Below the pieces are notes generated by a model. The model saw only the letters and a list, made by a program, of their open reading frames with translations, was not told the DNA's origin and ran no database searches. From Melieria omissa (taxonomy: Eukaryota > Arthropoda > Insecta > Diptera > Ulidiidae), in NCBI GenBank assembly GCA_963971225.1, contig OZ020267.1, positions 104,828,392-104,892,391 on the forward strand: a stretch of DNA of 64,000 nt, read 5' to 3'. Position numbers and translations under genes: made by a program. Numbering within the stretch: the stretch's first letter is position 1; every line of letters begins with the position of its first letter. Shown here piece after piece: positions 42,636 through 54,755 of the stretch.

Positions 42636-43922
42636 TGCCCCGTTCTGACCATGTCATATATGGTGTCATTTATAGTCAGTTAAATGAGAACGGGTTGTCA
42701 TATAGTGTCATTTGCATTTGCCAGCATGTATGTCTACGATTTGCCATACGAAATTTCAATCAAATGAGAACGATAGAATTTGTGTCGAATAAACGATTTG
42801 ACTATGTTTGACGACAAAACAAAAAAATGTTGGCAAACAATGCTGTGTTTGTCACATTTGAAAATGTGAACGTTTCGCCCCGTAATCGCTTGCCGAAACT
42901 GCTTGGTTTTTTTTTATTGATGTGTGGCGATAGACGTGCCACAAGGTAGTCGAAGTCGTTTACACTCATCCGGACGAAGTTGCGGAACCCCTGAGGGTCC
43001 TGATTTCGCATCCTTGCCCGCAGCGTTTCGTAAAATTCACTGGTGGATCTGTGGGTAAGCCAAGGTCGAATCCACCAGCGCTTTTTCGCACTACGTCTTT
43101 TGCTTTTTTGATTTTTTAATACAATGACACAGGATACCAATCCTAAACCCGCGGTGGCCACTGTCACTGATTTGCACAGTTTTTCTGTTTTCGAATAACA
43201 TCTGTTCACTTTGAAAACATGACGTCAAATCGTATTTGACTATCAAAGTGAGAACGACATGTCAATCGACTGACACCGAAACTTGATTTCACACGATGAC
43301 GAACCTTGTCATATGTATTTTTCATCAGTTTTTGACGTGCAATGAGAACGTATTTGACGAAATATGACGAACACGACATATATGGCAGTGTTTGTCGTCA
43401 ATGAATATGACATAGAGCCTATTTACACGAAGGCTTTTTCCCCCTGCGTTTTTTGCAACTCTCTTTTGAAGTTGCTGCGTAAATCTTCATGCATTTACAT
43501 GAAGGCTTTTTACTTGCAACTTTGCTTGGCTTTTTGGACGTTTAAGCGGCCAATCTTCTTTCATTCACATTTTCGCGTAGTTTTTGATATTCTCATTATT
43601 AAAAGAAAAATGGATTTAAACAAAGAAGAAATTATTGAAAATATTTTAGAAGTCACTGAAATAGCTATTAACTGCTCAAATTTAAATAATAGGGAAGATG
43701 TAAATATAATTGTTACCAAAGCGTCCGGCCGGTTTGAAATTTGAAGAAAAGTGCGAAAAAGAGCAAAGCAAATGTCAAAAAAACCCCTGGAATTCGCTGA
43801 CCGTGCGTGTTTGCCTACCCCGCTGACTTCTCACCACTTCTCGCCAACAAACTCGTCACGCATGACTTTTAACGCAGGGGGAAAAGCCCTCGTGTAAATA
43901 GGCTCATAGTCAAAACGAGGCA
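42636..43922 (-). mobile_element. PIF/Harbinger element with truncated transposase, interrupted by a second element
   Basis: The ends TGCCCCGTTCTGACCATGTC and GACTATGTCATATTC (split) plus AACGAGGCA are inverted repeats once the 491-bp insert is ignored. TAA flanks both sides (42633-42635 and 43923-43925), the Harbinger TWA signature. The minus-strand frame 43209-42802 reads KRRWWIRPWLTHRS, FYETLRARMRNQDPQGF and FVRMSVNDFDYLVARLSPHI, the N-terminal transposase region; the DDE core is missing. Confidence 0.85.
43415..43905. mobile_element. 491-bp element nested in the Harbinger copy
   Basis: GAGCCTATTTACACGAAGGC at the left and its near-perfect reverse complement at the right (~35 bp) are flanked by ATA (43412-43414 and 43906-43908). 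It contains one short frame (MDLNKEEIIENILEV) without a recognised domain. The 3-bp duplication suggests another Harbinger-type non-autonomous family. Confidence 0.85.
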
Positions 43923-44049
43923 TAAGAAAACACATGTATACAGTCGGGCTATAACAGGTAAACGTCCGTAGACTCTTCGAAACAGCAGAGAAGACTGCTG
44001 AGTGCATCATATTGCATTGCGATGCGGCTTGTAGAAGAGAATGTCAAAT

Positions 44050-44180
44050 ACTTTCTCCCCGGAAGTTACTAAGCTTCATTAGGTCAGTGAGATTTGGGGA
44101 CGTTTTTTAAAAATTGTAAAGGTTAAAATCGATTAACTCTGGTCTCAGTGCATTTACCCATTTTTAAATCTAATCGAATC
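44050..44180. repeat. Solo arm of the 36.5-38.7 kb inverted-repeat element
   Basis: GTTACTAAGCTTCATTAGGTC, GGGGACG and CTCTGGTCTCAGTGCA match the right arm at 38530-38667 in order and orientation, with scattered differences. Confidence 0.6.
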
Positions 44181-44524
44181 TACAGCTGTATTGCAACACA
44201 ATCAAATGGTTAGACATAACTTCCAGTATTATGAAATTGCGTGTTCTCATTGTGCTGGCTATTATTGTTTATCAAAAGGCCCATTAGCTTCCTTTTTAAC
44301 TTTGGTCACTCCTAAGTATACTTCATAAAAATATGTGACATTTTTGAAATCAGTTACTAATTGTAATGAATTTTTATTATTATTGTTGTTATGTTCTTAT
44401 TGTTATGATCATTCAGTTTTTTCATACATAAAATATATTAAATAGTAATTACATCCATCTGGCAGCACTAAATCCAACTACTTGACAGCCATCTATTACA
44501 AATACAAAACATTTGACACGAGCT

Positions 44525-44570
44525 CTTGCGTTTCTTTTTTGCTTCCTTTCCTTCTCTGTTTCTACTCAAA
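44525..44570 (+). promoter_or_regulatory. Pyrimidine-rich 5' leader (TOP-like) of RpS8
   Basis: The bases before the RpS8 ATG are almost all C and T (for example TTTTTTGCTTCCTTTCCTTC). This matches the 5' terminal oligopyrimidine leaders of ribosomal protein mRNAs, through which translation responds to growth signals. The exact transcription start cannot be read. Confidence 0.6.
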
Positions 44571-46134
44571 ATGGGTGAGTGCGGTTTTTATGTGAATCTT
44601 CAGATAAATTCAAGAAAATCCTTCAACATCTTATATCAGAAATGATAAATCTAAACTAAAATAATAAATATTGTGTACACAAAATGACGCTTAATTGAAT
44701 TATGTGAATATTTGTGCAGCGCAATGAAAAGTTCCTCCAAAAATTGCAAAAACAAAAAGCCGTCTGCCGCCGAGCCGTTGGCAATTGCAAAAATTGAAAA
44801 TGTATAAATGCAAATGTGTTTGAAAAGGATTTTCTTTGCGATTTATTGAGAGGAAAATCCAGCCAGCCACCAGTGGAATTTCCTGATGTTTTGGTGTAAA
44901 TTCTAACCTCAAATTTATTGCAGGTATTAGCCGCGATAGTGCTCACAAGCGCCGTGCCACTGGTGGCAAACGCAAGTCGCTCCGCAAGAAGCGCAAGTTC
45001 GAGTTGGGTCGTCCAGCTGCCAACACCAAGGTGAGACAATGTTCCAAATAAATGCTGACAATTGGTGGAGAAGACGAAATGGCGGAGGATGGAGCAGCAA
45101 GATGTTTGGTAGTAACTGCAAGAAATACAATTGTTGCTTTTGCATTAGATGCATGTCTGCATTTTTTTGTGCTGCACATCCTCGGCCGTTGTAACTTCTC
45201 CCACTCTGCATTTGCCTGATGATAACGCGTGTCAACTGCAATCATTGGTTGCACCTTGTGTGCAAATCAATATACACATTGATGAACAGCGTAATTTATG
45301 TTCGGACTACTGATAGCAATCAATACAAAATTGTCCTTAGCTACCACCTACAAGATGTATGGCCACTAAGTGCATTTTCTTCATTGCAGCTCGGTGCTCC
45401 ACGCGTTCACAAGGTGCGCACACGCGGTGGCAACACTAAACATCGCGCTCTCCGTCTGGACACTGGCAATTTCTCGTGGGCGTCTGAGGGCATTGCACGT
45501 CGTACTCGTGTTGCCGATGTCGTCTACAATGCGTCCAACAACGAATTGGTGCGTACCAAAACGTTGGTAAAGAACACCATTGTTGTTATCGATGCCACAC
45601 CATTCCGTCAATGGTATGAATCGCACTATGTGCTGCCGCTGGGTCGCAAGCGTAATCCCAAGCATCAGCAAAAGGAAGATGAAGATGATGTGCTGAACAA
45701 GAAGCGCAGTGAAAAGGTGATGAAGAAGTACTTGGAACGTCAAAAGTTCGCCAAGGTCGAACCAGCGCTTGAAGATCAATTCATCTCTGGACGTATCTTA
45801 GGTTTGTGTTTATATGATTTTTTACTAAAAACTATTGTTTGCAAATGATGTTAAAATCTTAAGCGATCCAGCAAACAAACATTTGCGCCAAACTTGTTTT
45901 AAGTGCGGCACAAGACTGTTGGGCGTGATTTCAGCTTGTCATAGTTACTCTGATGCATTATCAAATATTTAGAGTTTACTTTAAAGCTTGAAAATAAGCA
46001 TTTGCTAATGATTTTAATTTTCCATTGCAGCCTGCGTTTCTTCCCGCCCCGGTCAATGCGGTCGTTGCGATGGCTACATTCTGGAGGGCAAGGAATTGGA
46101 ATTCTATCTTAAGAAGATTAAGTCAAAGAAATAA
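44571..46134 (+). CDS. RpS8: Ribosomal protein S8 (eS8), complete, 4 exons
   Basis: Exons 44571-44574 (ATGG only), 44924-45030, 45390-45801 and 46031-46134 (TAA) join in frame to 208 aa, the usual eS8 length. The protein reads [20 protein letters not shown] at the start and ends [11 protein letters not shown], with the family blocks [20 protein letters not shown] and [19 protein letters not shown]. It is a structural protein of the 40S subunit. The tiny first exon, which splits the Gly codon after the ATG, is typical of insect ribosomal protein genes. A pyrimidine-rich leader lies directly upstream. Introns 2 and 3 each contain a C/D-box snoRNA-like segment. No damage is seen. Confidence 0.98.
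45212..45319 (+). ncRNA. Candidate C/D-box snoRNA in RpS8 intron 2
   Basis: Box C TGATGA lies at 45217-45222 and box D CTGA at 45310-45313. A TTGC / GCAA terminal stem flanks them (45212-45215 with 45316-45319). A second TGATGA at 45280 could be box C'. The guide just upstream of box D would be about TTATGTTCGGACTA; I could not match it to rRNA from memory. Mammalian RPS8 introns are known C/D snoRNA hosts, which makes the location plausible. No clear D' box was seen. Confidence 0.4.
45840..45957 (+). ncRNA. Candidate C/D-box snoRNA in RpS8 intron 3
   Basis: Box C-like ATGATGT is at 45845-45851 and box D CTGA at 45950-45953. They are bracketed by TGCA (45840-45843) and TGCA (45954-45957), which pair with each other. 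A GTGATTT near 45925 could be a weak C' box. The predicted RNA is about 118 nt and sits mid-intron, leaving some 70 nt to the 3' splice site, the usual spacing for intronic C/D snoRNAs. The guide target is unknown. Confidence 0.4.
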
Positions 46135-46175
46135 AGAGACAATTCAATGAAAAGCTAATTGAATTTTTACCACTA

Positions 46176-46181
46176 AATAAA
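46176..46181 (+). terminator. RpS8 polyadenylation signal (AATAAA)
   Basis: This is an AATAAA hexamer 42 bases after the RpS8 stop codon, a normal distance for the short 3'UTR of a ribosomal protein mRNA. Confidence 0.7.
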
Positions 46182-49100
46182 ACTGTCTGCGTTTTCTGTA
46201 AACTTAATACGGCTACAATAATATTTACTAACATTGTAACAAAAAAATACTAACATTTTTGTCTATCGTAAGGCATTTTGAGGAAGAACATTTTTGTTTA
46301 GAATTTTATGATTTCGCATTGGATAAGAAAAGTAAGGTGATACTATACTGATGTATAATATCGACTAATAATGATTTTTTATTTACAGATCTTCAATTTG
46401 CAATAGTAAAACATTAGACTAAAGCTTCGCATTGTATACTTCATGATCAAAGTTTTAATTAAGCGCCATACTTGTATCATCAATCAAGAAGGCATTGACA
46501 TTGAAGATAAATTTGTCTGCATAAACTTTTGTAATCATGTCCTGTGTGCTGTCTTGGAAAGTTTTAATCAAAAACTAGTACATAGAACGTGCCCAGCTGC
46601 TTAAGCACCAATTGCAAATGCTGCAGATTAAAACGCTAGCAATGTGGCAGCTATTGCTGCCGCACTTGAATTGACTTTTGATGAAAAAGTTCGATGCACA
46701 CAATTCCAACCTGTGTGTGGCACTCAAAGAAAATTACGCACGGTAAGTTGCTGTTGGAAGTTTTTGATTGGTCAACATGGCACGTGTGTTTCATGTTGAA
46801 TAAGCAGACGTTTGTATTGGCAATTTGTGGCAATTAATTGCTTTCTGGGATAGTACATGTGAGCGGCTATTAGGAATATTTAAGAATGTTGAAGAGAGTT
46901 GGTTAGCTGGGAAAATCAATGGAGATATATGCAAAATGGGAAAACGGAAGCAGTGACTTGAGCCGTGCAGTGTGCCGTTTAAGCTGTGCTATGAAAGTTG
47001 GAGTCAGAAAATTATGTTGGATGCTCAACAATTCTGAAATCATCATTTTATTCGGGGACACAGATCTGAATAATTGCTTTGAGGGACAAAAAAAAGATGC
47101 TAGGACGTATTATCCCAGTAGTCTCGAAAGCGTTAAACTTAAAAGTGCTACTTTTTCGTTTGGCAAACTGGGACTTTCTAAGTAAAATTTCATGAAAATT
47201 AAACTCTGTAAACAACTCTGTGAAAAGGCAGCCTGCACCTGAACTGAACACCGGCCATTCATAGTGAAATTGTTATCATATTTTCACATTGTGCCACTGT
47301 CAGAAATATAGCCAGACATGTAAATTATGAAAAAACAACTACAACAGCATCGGCACAACAGCGTATTGCATGCTTTTAGGCGCATAGATACTCGAATACA
47401 GAACTCCGAAAACCGCTACACGTTTTCAAGTGCGCTTAGCTGTTTCGAATGTTGAAACAACAAGCACCAAATACCGCCTGACAACGAAAACAGTAACAAG
47501 TAGCGACTATTTGTTGTTTCAATGGTACAACCATCGCATACAAGTGGCTACATTTTAATTTCCACAGCAACTACACATTCAGCCATTGCTCTGACGCTGC
47601 AAACCTGCCGTTGATTCACTTACCTATGCACGGCCGTTGCATGGGGCCCATCAAAGGATTAGTTGCATATACGGCGCGGCGGAATTCCGCCCCCCTCGTA
47701 CTTGTTGTGCTGATGCGTCGAAATGCGCGCGTGGCTGTAGTGAATTTTATTTTAATTTTTGGTTTGTTTTTGCGGGCACTTGCTCTATTGTTACAATTGC
47801 CACTCAACTAGCGCCTGTTGTTGTCATTAGAGTATTGGCTGCAACGAGTTGTAGGCTGCAATTGCAAAAATAAGAATTGCCGCTGCCATTTTGATGGCTT
47901 TCGTGTTACTGTTGGCGTAGGTGCACGAATATTTGCCCAACCAAATTCGAAAAAAGCAGCACACAACCGCAACTGCGGTGTTGAACAATGGGCACACATC
48001 ATTCCTAGGCGTCTATGTACATATATGTACTTGTATATGCATGCATGCATGTGTGTCGATATTGCATTGTGCGCCTAAGTATTTGCACTCATAAGCCGCG
48101 TTTGTTATTGCATTATACGCTGTGCGATAGCTGCCGCTTTGCTGTTGTTTCCAGTGCGCCAGCGTTCTGAGTGCACGTGCACGCCTCGCTGAACGCATAC
48201 ATGCAGCAAGCGCCATTGCATATATAGGCAGTCGGGCCGATATTTACCTTTTTACAGCTGCCTACTGCCGGCCTTGATCGCTTGATGCCTTTGCTTTGGC
48301 ATATTGATTCATTCGCCGTAATCGATTGCGGTTGCATTAGCTGTAATTAGTCTGGAGAGTTGTAATTGCCATGAAATTCACTTTTACTTGAAGTGCGCCA
48401 AAAAGTATGCCCTGATTATTGAAGCTAATTTAATATGCTGTATACTCTTAGAATCTGAGTGATGGTTGAAAGAGCTGAATTGGTTGGCTATGGCTTGTTT
48501 GCGCTTGTGCACTGTGATGAGACTGAGTCGAGATTTTCAAAAGCTTCATGCTTGCGTTCTTTCATTCTCAACATTGGCAAATTCCCATAATTTGTTCGAA
48601 CTTGTACGAATGTGTCAACGCAACTATGAATTATTGCCCACGAAAACCACACATACTTTCGGCCTATGCTTGATTTATGCTGGTGCTGCACAATATTTGC
48701 AGATAACTGCGCCCATAATCCGAATTGTTCCAAAAACCAAACCAACCGATTATATCCTTCAATTCGCCAGTAAATTGTTAGCATTTATGGGGCCAAAAAC
48801 AGGCCGCTTTTTGTGCCACTTTTCCACACACAAACAAACATTTATACATACATTCATACTCTACATACATGGTTATGTATATTGGTCATAGCTGTTGTGG
48901 TTTCGACTATTTTGGCCATTCTGTGCACAGCATTATTTGTTGTGCATTGAATTTAGATAATTTATGGCTTAAAATTTGCCATTTGACAATTGGCAACGTT
49001 TGTCAACGCATTGTGGTGGGTGCGTGCCGCATGCGTAGCGCGTGTGTGGTTCGTGATAATCAGTGTGGAATGCACAAACACACACACACACATAGTCGAA

Positions 49101-49839
49101 CGTGCTGCCTTTTGTCTGTGTTAGCCGATTGCACAATTCAAAATTTCTGCCAAACATTTTGAAAGCAAAACGCACAGTGCCATTCGAATCAGCGAACATT
49201 TGGCGCATTTAAAGTGACTTTAATTGGTGGCCACCCAAGCAGCAACACACACCAATACCCCAACAAAACAAAAACAAAAAAAAAATAACTAAGCAGCATT
49301 TCAGTAGATGATTTGAGTGTTGTCGTTTAGTCGTCGCCGAGTGTAAGAAATGCCAGCAATGCCTGCAATTTCATGCAAAGCATTTCGTTTTTTTTTTGTT
49401 TCATTGCAAAACATTCTTGATGCGTGTGAACTAATGAACCGTTTGGCGATTAATCACTTTGTTCAATTGCACGCAATTTGTGGTATACTGCGGCGAAGGA
49501 GTTAGCCGCGCGCTACTCTTGTCGATGCTATGCATATTGTTGTTGTTGGTGTTGTTGTTGATGATGCTGTAGTAGGCATAATCGTGCATTTTCCTCACGT
49601 TTCTTATTATTTACGCATTGCTAATGAACAATTAGGTTTGGCGAATGCTGGAGAATGAGGCAAATTAGGCATTGTAGGCAATTACGCTGGCCGGCAGCCA
49701 TGTTCGCGTGGATATAATGTTAAGTTCGCAGTAAGAGAGATGAGTGAAGCAAATTAGAAGAGTGAGTTAACGTTTAGAGAATCTAATATAAAATTAAAAA
49801 AATTAAATGAAAACGAATAAAGCAGTTGCAGTTGGGTTA
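46182..49839. other. No gene seen
   Basis: Intergenic DNA with scattered CA repeats. The open frames are short and overlap one another on opposite strands. Confidence 0.55.
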
Positions 49840-50765
49840 TAGTCTCAAAATTGAATGTAATTTAATGTAAATTTAAAGGTAAAACTCCAACAAACGTAAA
49901 TTATTACATTCCAAAAAATCATAGGCCCAGAATTTAATGTAATTTTAAAGGTAAAACTCCATTTAAAAATTATAGTTTCAGTTTTTAAGTTTTTTTTTTA
50001 CTAACATTAAAAACCAAATTTCAAAAAACTATAGTTTCAGAATTTAATGTAATTTGATGTAAATTTTAAGGTAAAACTCCAAATAACAAAACCCCCCAAA
50101 AATGTGTGCAAAAGTTGCTCAAAGCCAGAAGTTTTTCACAAAAAAATTTGAAGCACTGGTTTTCTGTTTTTTAATCGTTTGAGTAAAAAATCTTAAAAGA
50201 CTATAATTACTAAGAAGTTACTAAAAGTTTCAATGAAGATTAAGAACTGATGTGCACATTTTCGCATTTAATGTTTTCTTAAAATTTGTAAAACTAAAGC
50301 TTCTACTTTTAATTTAATTAAAATAAAAAATTCAAAATAAAAAACCTGAAAAGTAGCAAAACTTAAAGACAAATATCTAAATAGTATGTGAAAATATGTT
50401 TCGGAATTTTTGTATATTTTAAGAGGCATTTTTTCTTTGTCGGATCATTTAAAAACATCCTCTGATATCTTCTGATCTTAGAAAATAATTTAATTTGAAT
50501 ATTTTTCAATATAGAAAGAATTAATGTGAATTTTCGCATTTAATATTTTCTCAAAATTTGCATTGCTAAAGTTTTTACTTCACTTTTAATTTCAGATTTT
50601 TTCAAAATAAAAAACCTGAAAATAGCAAAACTTAGAGGCAAATATATAAAAAGTATGTGAAAGAATATGCCTAAATTTTTTATGTTTTAAGAAGCATTCT
50701 TTCTTTGAAGGGCAATGTAAACAACTCCTCCGATAACTTTTGATCTTAGAAATAAATTCACGGTT
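49840..50765. repeat. Two adjacent tandem duplications
   Basis: A ~90-bp unit with GAATTTAATGTAATTT and AAGGTAAAACTCCA occurs three times (49850-50090). A ~280-bp unit with AAAACCTGAAAA..TAGCAAAACTTA and AGTATGTGAAA occurs twice (50230-50480 and 50520-50760). Confidence 0.75.
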
Positions 50766-51046
50766 GGGACGGGAAAGATTCATGGACTAGAAAGAGGAAG
50801 CGCTTCATTTTTGTTTATACTTGTCCTGCATTATATAGAATATGAAAGACTTATCTGGGTAACTTCTTCTTTGATAATCTAGGGGATCTTACCAATAGAA
50901 CTATTTACGGTCTACTGGGCTTCGTTAGAAACTCAAATTGGTCTATGACTAAGCGATCTTATGTTCGATTGTTTGTGCTATCCCAAAGGGCCTTGGGACA
51001 GCCACATTGAAGTATCTACCTACCGATTTCTGTTAAATTATCGACT

Positions 51047-51790
51047 AAAGGGTGTGCACACCAAAATCGGGACACTTTAAAACCCCTGTATCTTTTAAAA
51101 TAAAATTCTTTAAAAAGTTAAATTTTAGACGTAAGTAGTCAATGACATGGTTTTCAATATTCAATGAAAAAAAATTTGTAAAACCCGTTTTATTAGTAGG
51201 AAAATGACAAACGAATACAAACGTAGAAAACTCATCTTGCACGAATACACTACGAATCCCAACGACAGTATACGCCGAATTGCAAAAAATCTAAATTTTG
51301 CACTATTGAAATGCGGTAAAGTGTTGAAAAATTGTAATGAAATGCTGAGTGTTGATCGTAAGGCGGGTAGTGGTGGTGACCATGGCCAGAAAAATGCTAG
51401 ATGCACATAGAAAGTGATTGCCGCATTTTAAAAAAAATCCGCGAATGTCAACTCGTTCAGTGGCTTAAATTGTGGAGAAATCGTCATCGTTCGTCCAGAA
51501 AGCCAAGAGGCGAGCAAGCTTCAAGAGTTACAAGGCTCAAGTAGTACTAGATCGGGACGCGAAACGAAATCTCACCGTTAAGCACCGCTAGCGAAATTCA
51601 GTAGTGTGATCATGGATGATGAAACATACTGCTTCAAAAGCTTTACATTTTTAGCTGGGCAAGATTTCTACACAGCCACGAATACCTTAAAGACCGAAGA
51701 GAGGAAATAAATTGTAAAAAATATTCTAGATTACTTCGTTTCATTTTTATATCAGAAAACAAGTGTACCGATTTTGGTGTGCACACCCTT
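51047..51790 (+). mobile_element. Decayed mariner-superfamily transposon, TA target duplication
   Basis: The ends AAGGGTGTGCACACCAAAAT and ATTTTGGTGTGCACACCCTT are inverted repeats flanked by TA (51045-51046 and 51791-51792). An N-terminal frame (TNEYKRRKLILHEY, DSIRRIAKNLN) and the catalytic block VIMDDETYCFKSF survive. The 744-bp length implies loss of much of the catalytic domain. It is a different family from the copy at 5.0 kb. Confidence 0.88.
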
Positions 51791-52847
51791 TATATTCTAC
51801 TAAAATAAACAACTTATTTTGCATTTAGCGCTGCTGTAACAACACCAAAATGCACTTCCAAATATTACTAAAAATAGATACCCAAGTATACACATTTGCT
51901 CAGATTTCCAACATCGAACTGCCGTTTCCTCCTTGGGGACTGGACATTTTAATTGTTTTCTGTGGTCAGTAAAAACTAGTCAAAAATGCATTGTACAACT
52001 GTTAAATTTGTAAATAGCTGCGAAGGCATACAAACAATGACAGCTATGTACATAAGTAAGCTGGCGTCTGCTATGTGTGACCACATTCTGTTTAGCCTTT
52101 ACATGTTGGGCGGAGTGCGTAAGGGTGAGTGTATGTATGTATAGGTGTGTGTGTAGTTGGCTTTTGCATTATAAAATCGGGATATAATTAATTACCGTAC
52201 ACCGCATTTACGGTCACGCAAAGTTGTTTGCAATTGTATGAGCCATATAAAGGAAGTTTTCATAAGCGATACATACATACATACAGCCATACATATATCC
52301 ATACATATTCATGCAAACCTACAGACAGATATTTATGCTAAACTAAACGCAATGAAGCGAACTCAACCCGCCAAACGATTGAGCGAATGAACGAGCGCAC
52401 TTTGTTCGAAACATGACCAAAAATTTACTATGCAGCATGTTGTTGTTGTTGTTGTTGTTGTAGCTGTAACTGTAATGCGTTTTGCGGTAAAATTGGGTAA
52501 TTGAAATTGTGGCATTTGCGGCATGAAGCCAAATAACGTTGTGCCAATCTCATCCAAACGAACCGAAACAAATCGAATCGCTTTGCATTGAATCGAGTTG
52601 AATTGCATCATATGTGTGTGTGTGTTTGCATGTGTGTGTAGGCGAGATGGCTGGTTAGATGGTTCGATGAATAAATAGTTGAACGGTGGCATACAAGTGA
52701 TATGTCTCTATCGTTTAACATTATGGAATGTGAAAACATTTTGCTTACTAACAAGTGTGGTGTGGCAAAAATTGTAAATGCGCCATGAATGTTGCGCCAT
52801 TGGATCCATGCTTATCAAATAGCGCCTCTTGTCCAGCGATGTCTACA

Positions 52848-52925
52848 GAAACTGCGGAAATGAAGAAGAAGAATTAGAAACCATTCAGCTGCGGAAATGA
52901 AGAAGAAGAAGTAGAAACCATTCTA
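52848..52925. repeat. 38-bp direct duplication
   Basis: CTGCGGAAATGAAGAAGAAG followed by TAGAAACCATTC occurs twice in tandem. Confidence 0.8.
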
Positions 52926-53106
52926 AATTTCCAGTGTCACTGCTCGGCTTTGCAGGAACGCCGATTCCGTACCCTGGGAGCAAAATTCCTAGGGGACCTG
53001 GCTAGTTCAGCTGAATTTTAGATCTGCTCTTCTTTATCAAGAGATTGAATTGGTTTGTAACGAACTGAGACTGCTTGGTTAGCCCCAGAACTATTTAAGA
53101 AGTGAC

Positions 53107-53185
53107 TCACAATGAGCCACTTTGGTCTCCGAGTGGAAGTGCGGTCTCTGTCAGCACACAATATTCCCTACCTAACCTAACCTAA
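53107..53185 (+). mobile_element. 3' tail fragment of a CCTAA-tailed SINE
   Basis: CTCCGAGTGGAAGTGC, also present at about 1925-1940, leads into CCTAACCTAACCTAA. It is truncated at the 5' side. A further tail-like piece (CGAGTGTGTCTCTTACAG) is at 54220. Confidence 0.5.
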
Positions 53186-53737
53186 GGGCTGACTTTTGAG
53201 AAATGTTTACTTCTCTAAATATAAGAACTGATAACATTTCATGTTTGCAGTTTTATAAGCTTGGTTTCGATGGTGATGAATTGGTGAGAAAATCAATTGT
53301 TCAGAAAAAAAATGTCTAAGAATTAGTATGGTCAGTAGTGGCCTACCTAGGGATTTCATTTTGGGTGTAGATTTAATTTTAGGATTTTATTTGGTGAGCT
53401 CAATACGATTTCAGTCAGAGTTGTTAGTGTTATGACTGCACATTGAATCCTTGGTAGCCAAGCTTAGGTCACTTCGCTAACGTCTTTTGAAGAAGTTTTA
53501 GAGACAAAGAATGTGTTGAAAACATATTGCACCTTTTTTCACTATGCAAGAATTGTAAGAAGCACTTAGGGTTTTATCAAACAGACAACATTCGCCAACA
53601 TTTCGGAGATTGTCACTGAAGGCTTAATACGCCTCATTATTTGATTTGGTAATGAAATGTGGGTTCTAATACATGTTGAAAAAAAATCAGTGTTGCATAC
53701 AAAACTCAGCCGGATAGAATTTGTGGTAGAAGTTTAA

Positions 53738-54207
53738 GGGGGTCGTCTACGTAGCGACCCGATTTTCGATCCTTTTTTTCGAAATTTATTACGAAGGAAC
53801 GAAAAAAAAAAATCTCTCAAAATGGTGGACATTTTTGAAGAAAAAAGTTATTTTTTCCTTTTTTTATTGCCTGTTATAATAAAAAAAAAATAATATTTTG
53901 TCAAAAGCTCGTGTCTACTCATAGCGACATGTTTTCTGAGCAAGTAAAAAAAGAAATCGAATCGATGCGTGCAAAACTTTTCGTAAAATCGTGCAAGTAA
54001 GTTAGAAAAATACGACTTTCGGGAAAACGCGTTTAAAATTCACAGGGAGCGTGCCAAAACACCATTAGCGAGCGTGCTCAATGCTCTACAGCTCAATAAC
54101 CGTGAAGAGTTTACCCAAATCCTTTGGAAATAACATTCCTCACGTCTTCCAAATGAAAATTTTGTAAAAAAAAACATTTTTTAAAACTTTGTACGTAGAC
54201 GACCCCC
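53738..54207. mobile_element. 470-bp TTAA-flanked MITE (piggyBac-like)
   Basis: GGGGGTCGTCTACGTA and TACGTAGACGACCCCC are perfect inverted ends. TTAA lies at 53734-53737 and 54208-54211. No coding capacity is present. Confidence 0.82.
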
Positions 54208-54617
54208 TTAAGAAGTCTTCGAGTGTGTCTCTTACAGAGACAGTCACCAGTAACGTAACAGGGAACATTAAGTCGTAGAACAATGAATGTATCTGTCTTA
54301 GTTCAGCTCTTGCTAGACTGTTCTGACAAAGGGGCGAAAAACAACTCCAGTTAGTTTGAGTTCTAGTAGAAGGAAGTGGATCCTGTGATACCTCAATGTT
54401 CTATATTGGCCTAAGTGTGCTTTGGTTTTACAGATCTGCCACTTTTACCTACTCACCACATTCCAATTGGTTAGTGTAGTGGACTAAGAGTCTGTAGTGA
54501 GGTACGATCTCAATATCAATTCCATGTCATAGCCAACATCTATTTAAATATAGAAAAAAAAAATATTCATTTTAGCGCAGTGATACGTTTTTATTTGTCT
54601 TTCTTTTATAGTAGAAT

Positions 54618-54755
54618 CAGTGGTGCAAACAGGGAGGTTTTGGGGGTTCAAACGCCCAAAACAAAAATTTCTGATACAAAATATGGTTTCGAATAGTTAC
54701 CGGTTCAAAAGTTGTGCACAAACCCCGCCGAAATGAAAACCTGGGTGCGCAACTG
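54618..54755. mobile_element. 138-bp hAT-like MITE, imperfect 8-bp target duplication
   Basis: The ends CAGTGGTGCAAACAGG and CCTGGGTGCGCAACTG are imperfect inverted repeats. AGTAGAAT (54610-54617) and AGCGGAAT (54756-54763) match at 6 of 8 positions. It belongs to the same family as the copy at 14.5 kb. Confidence 0.65.
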
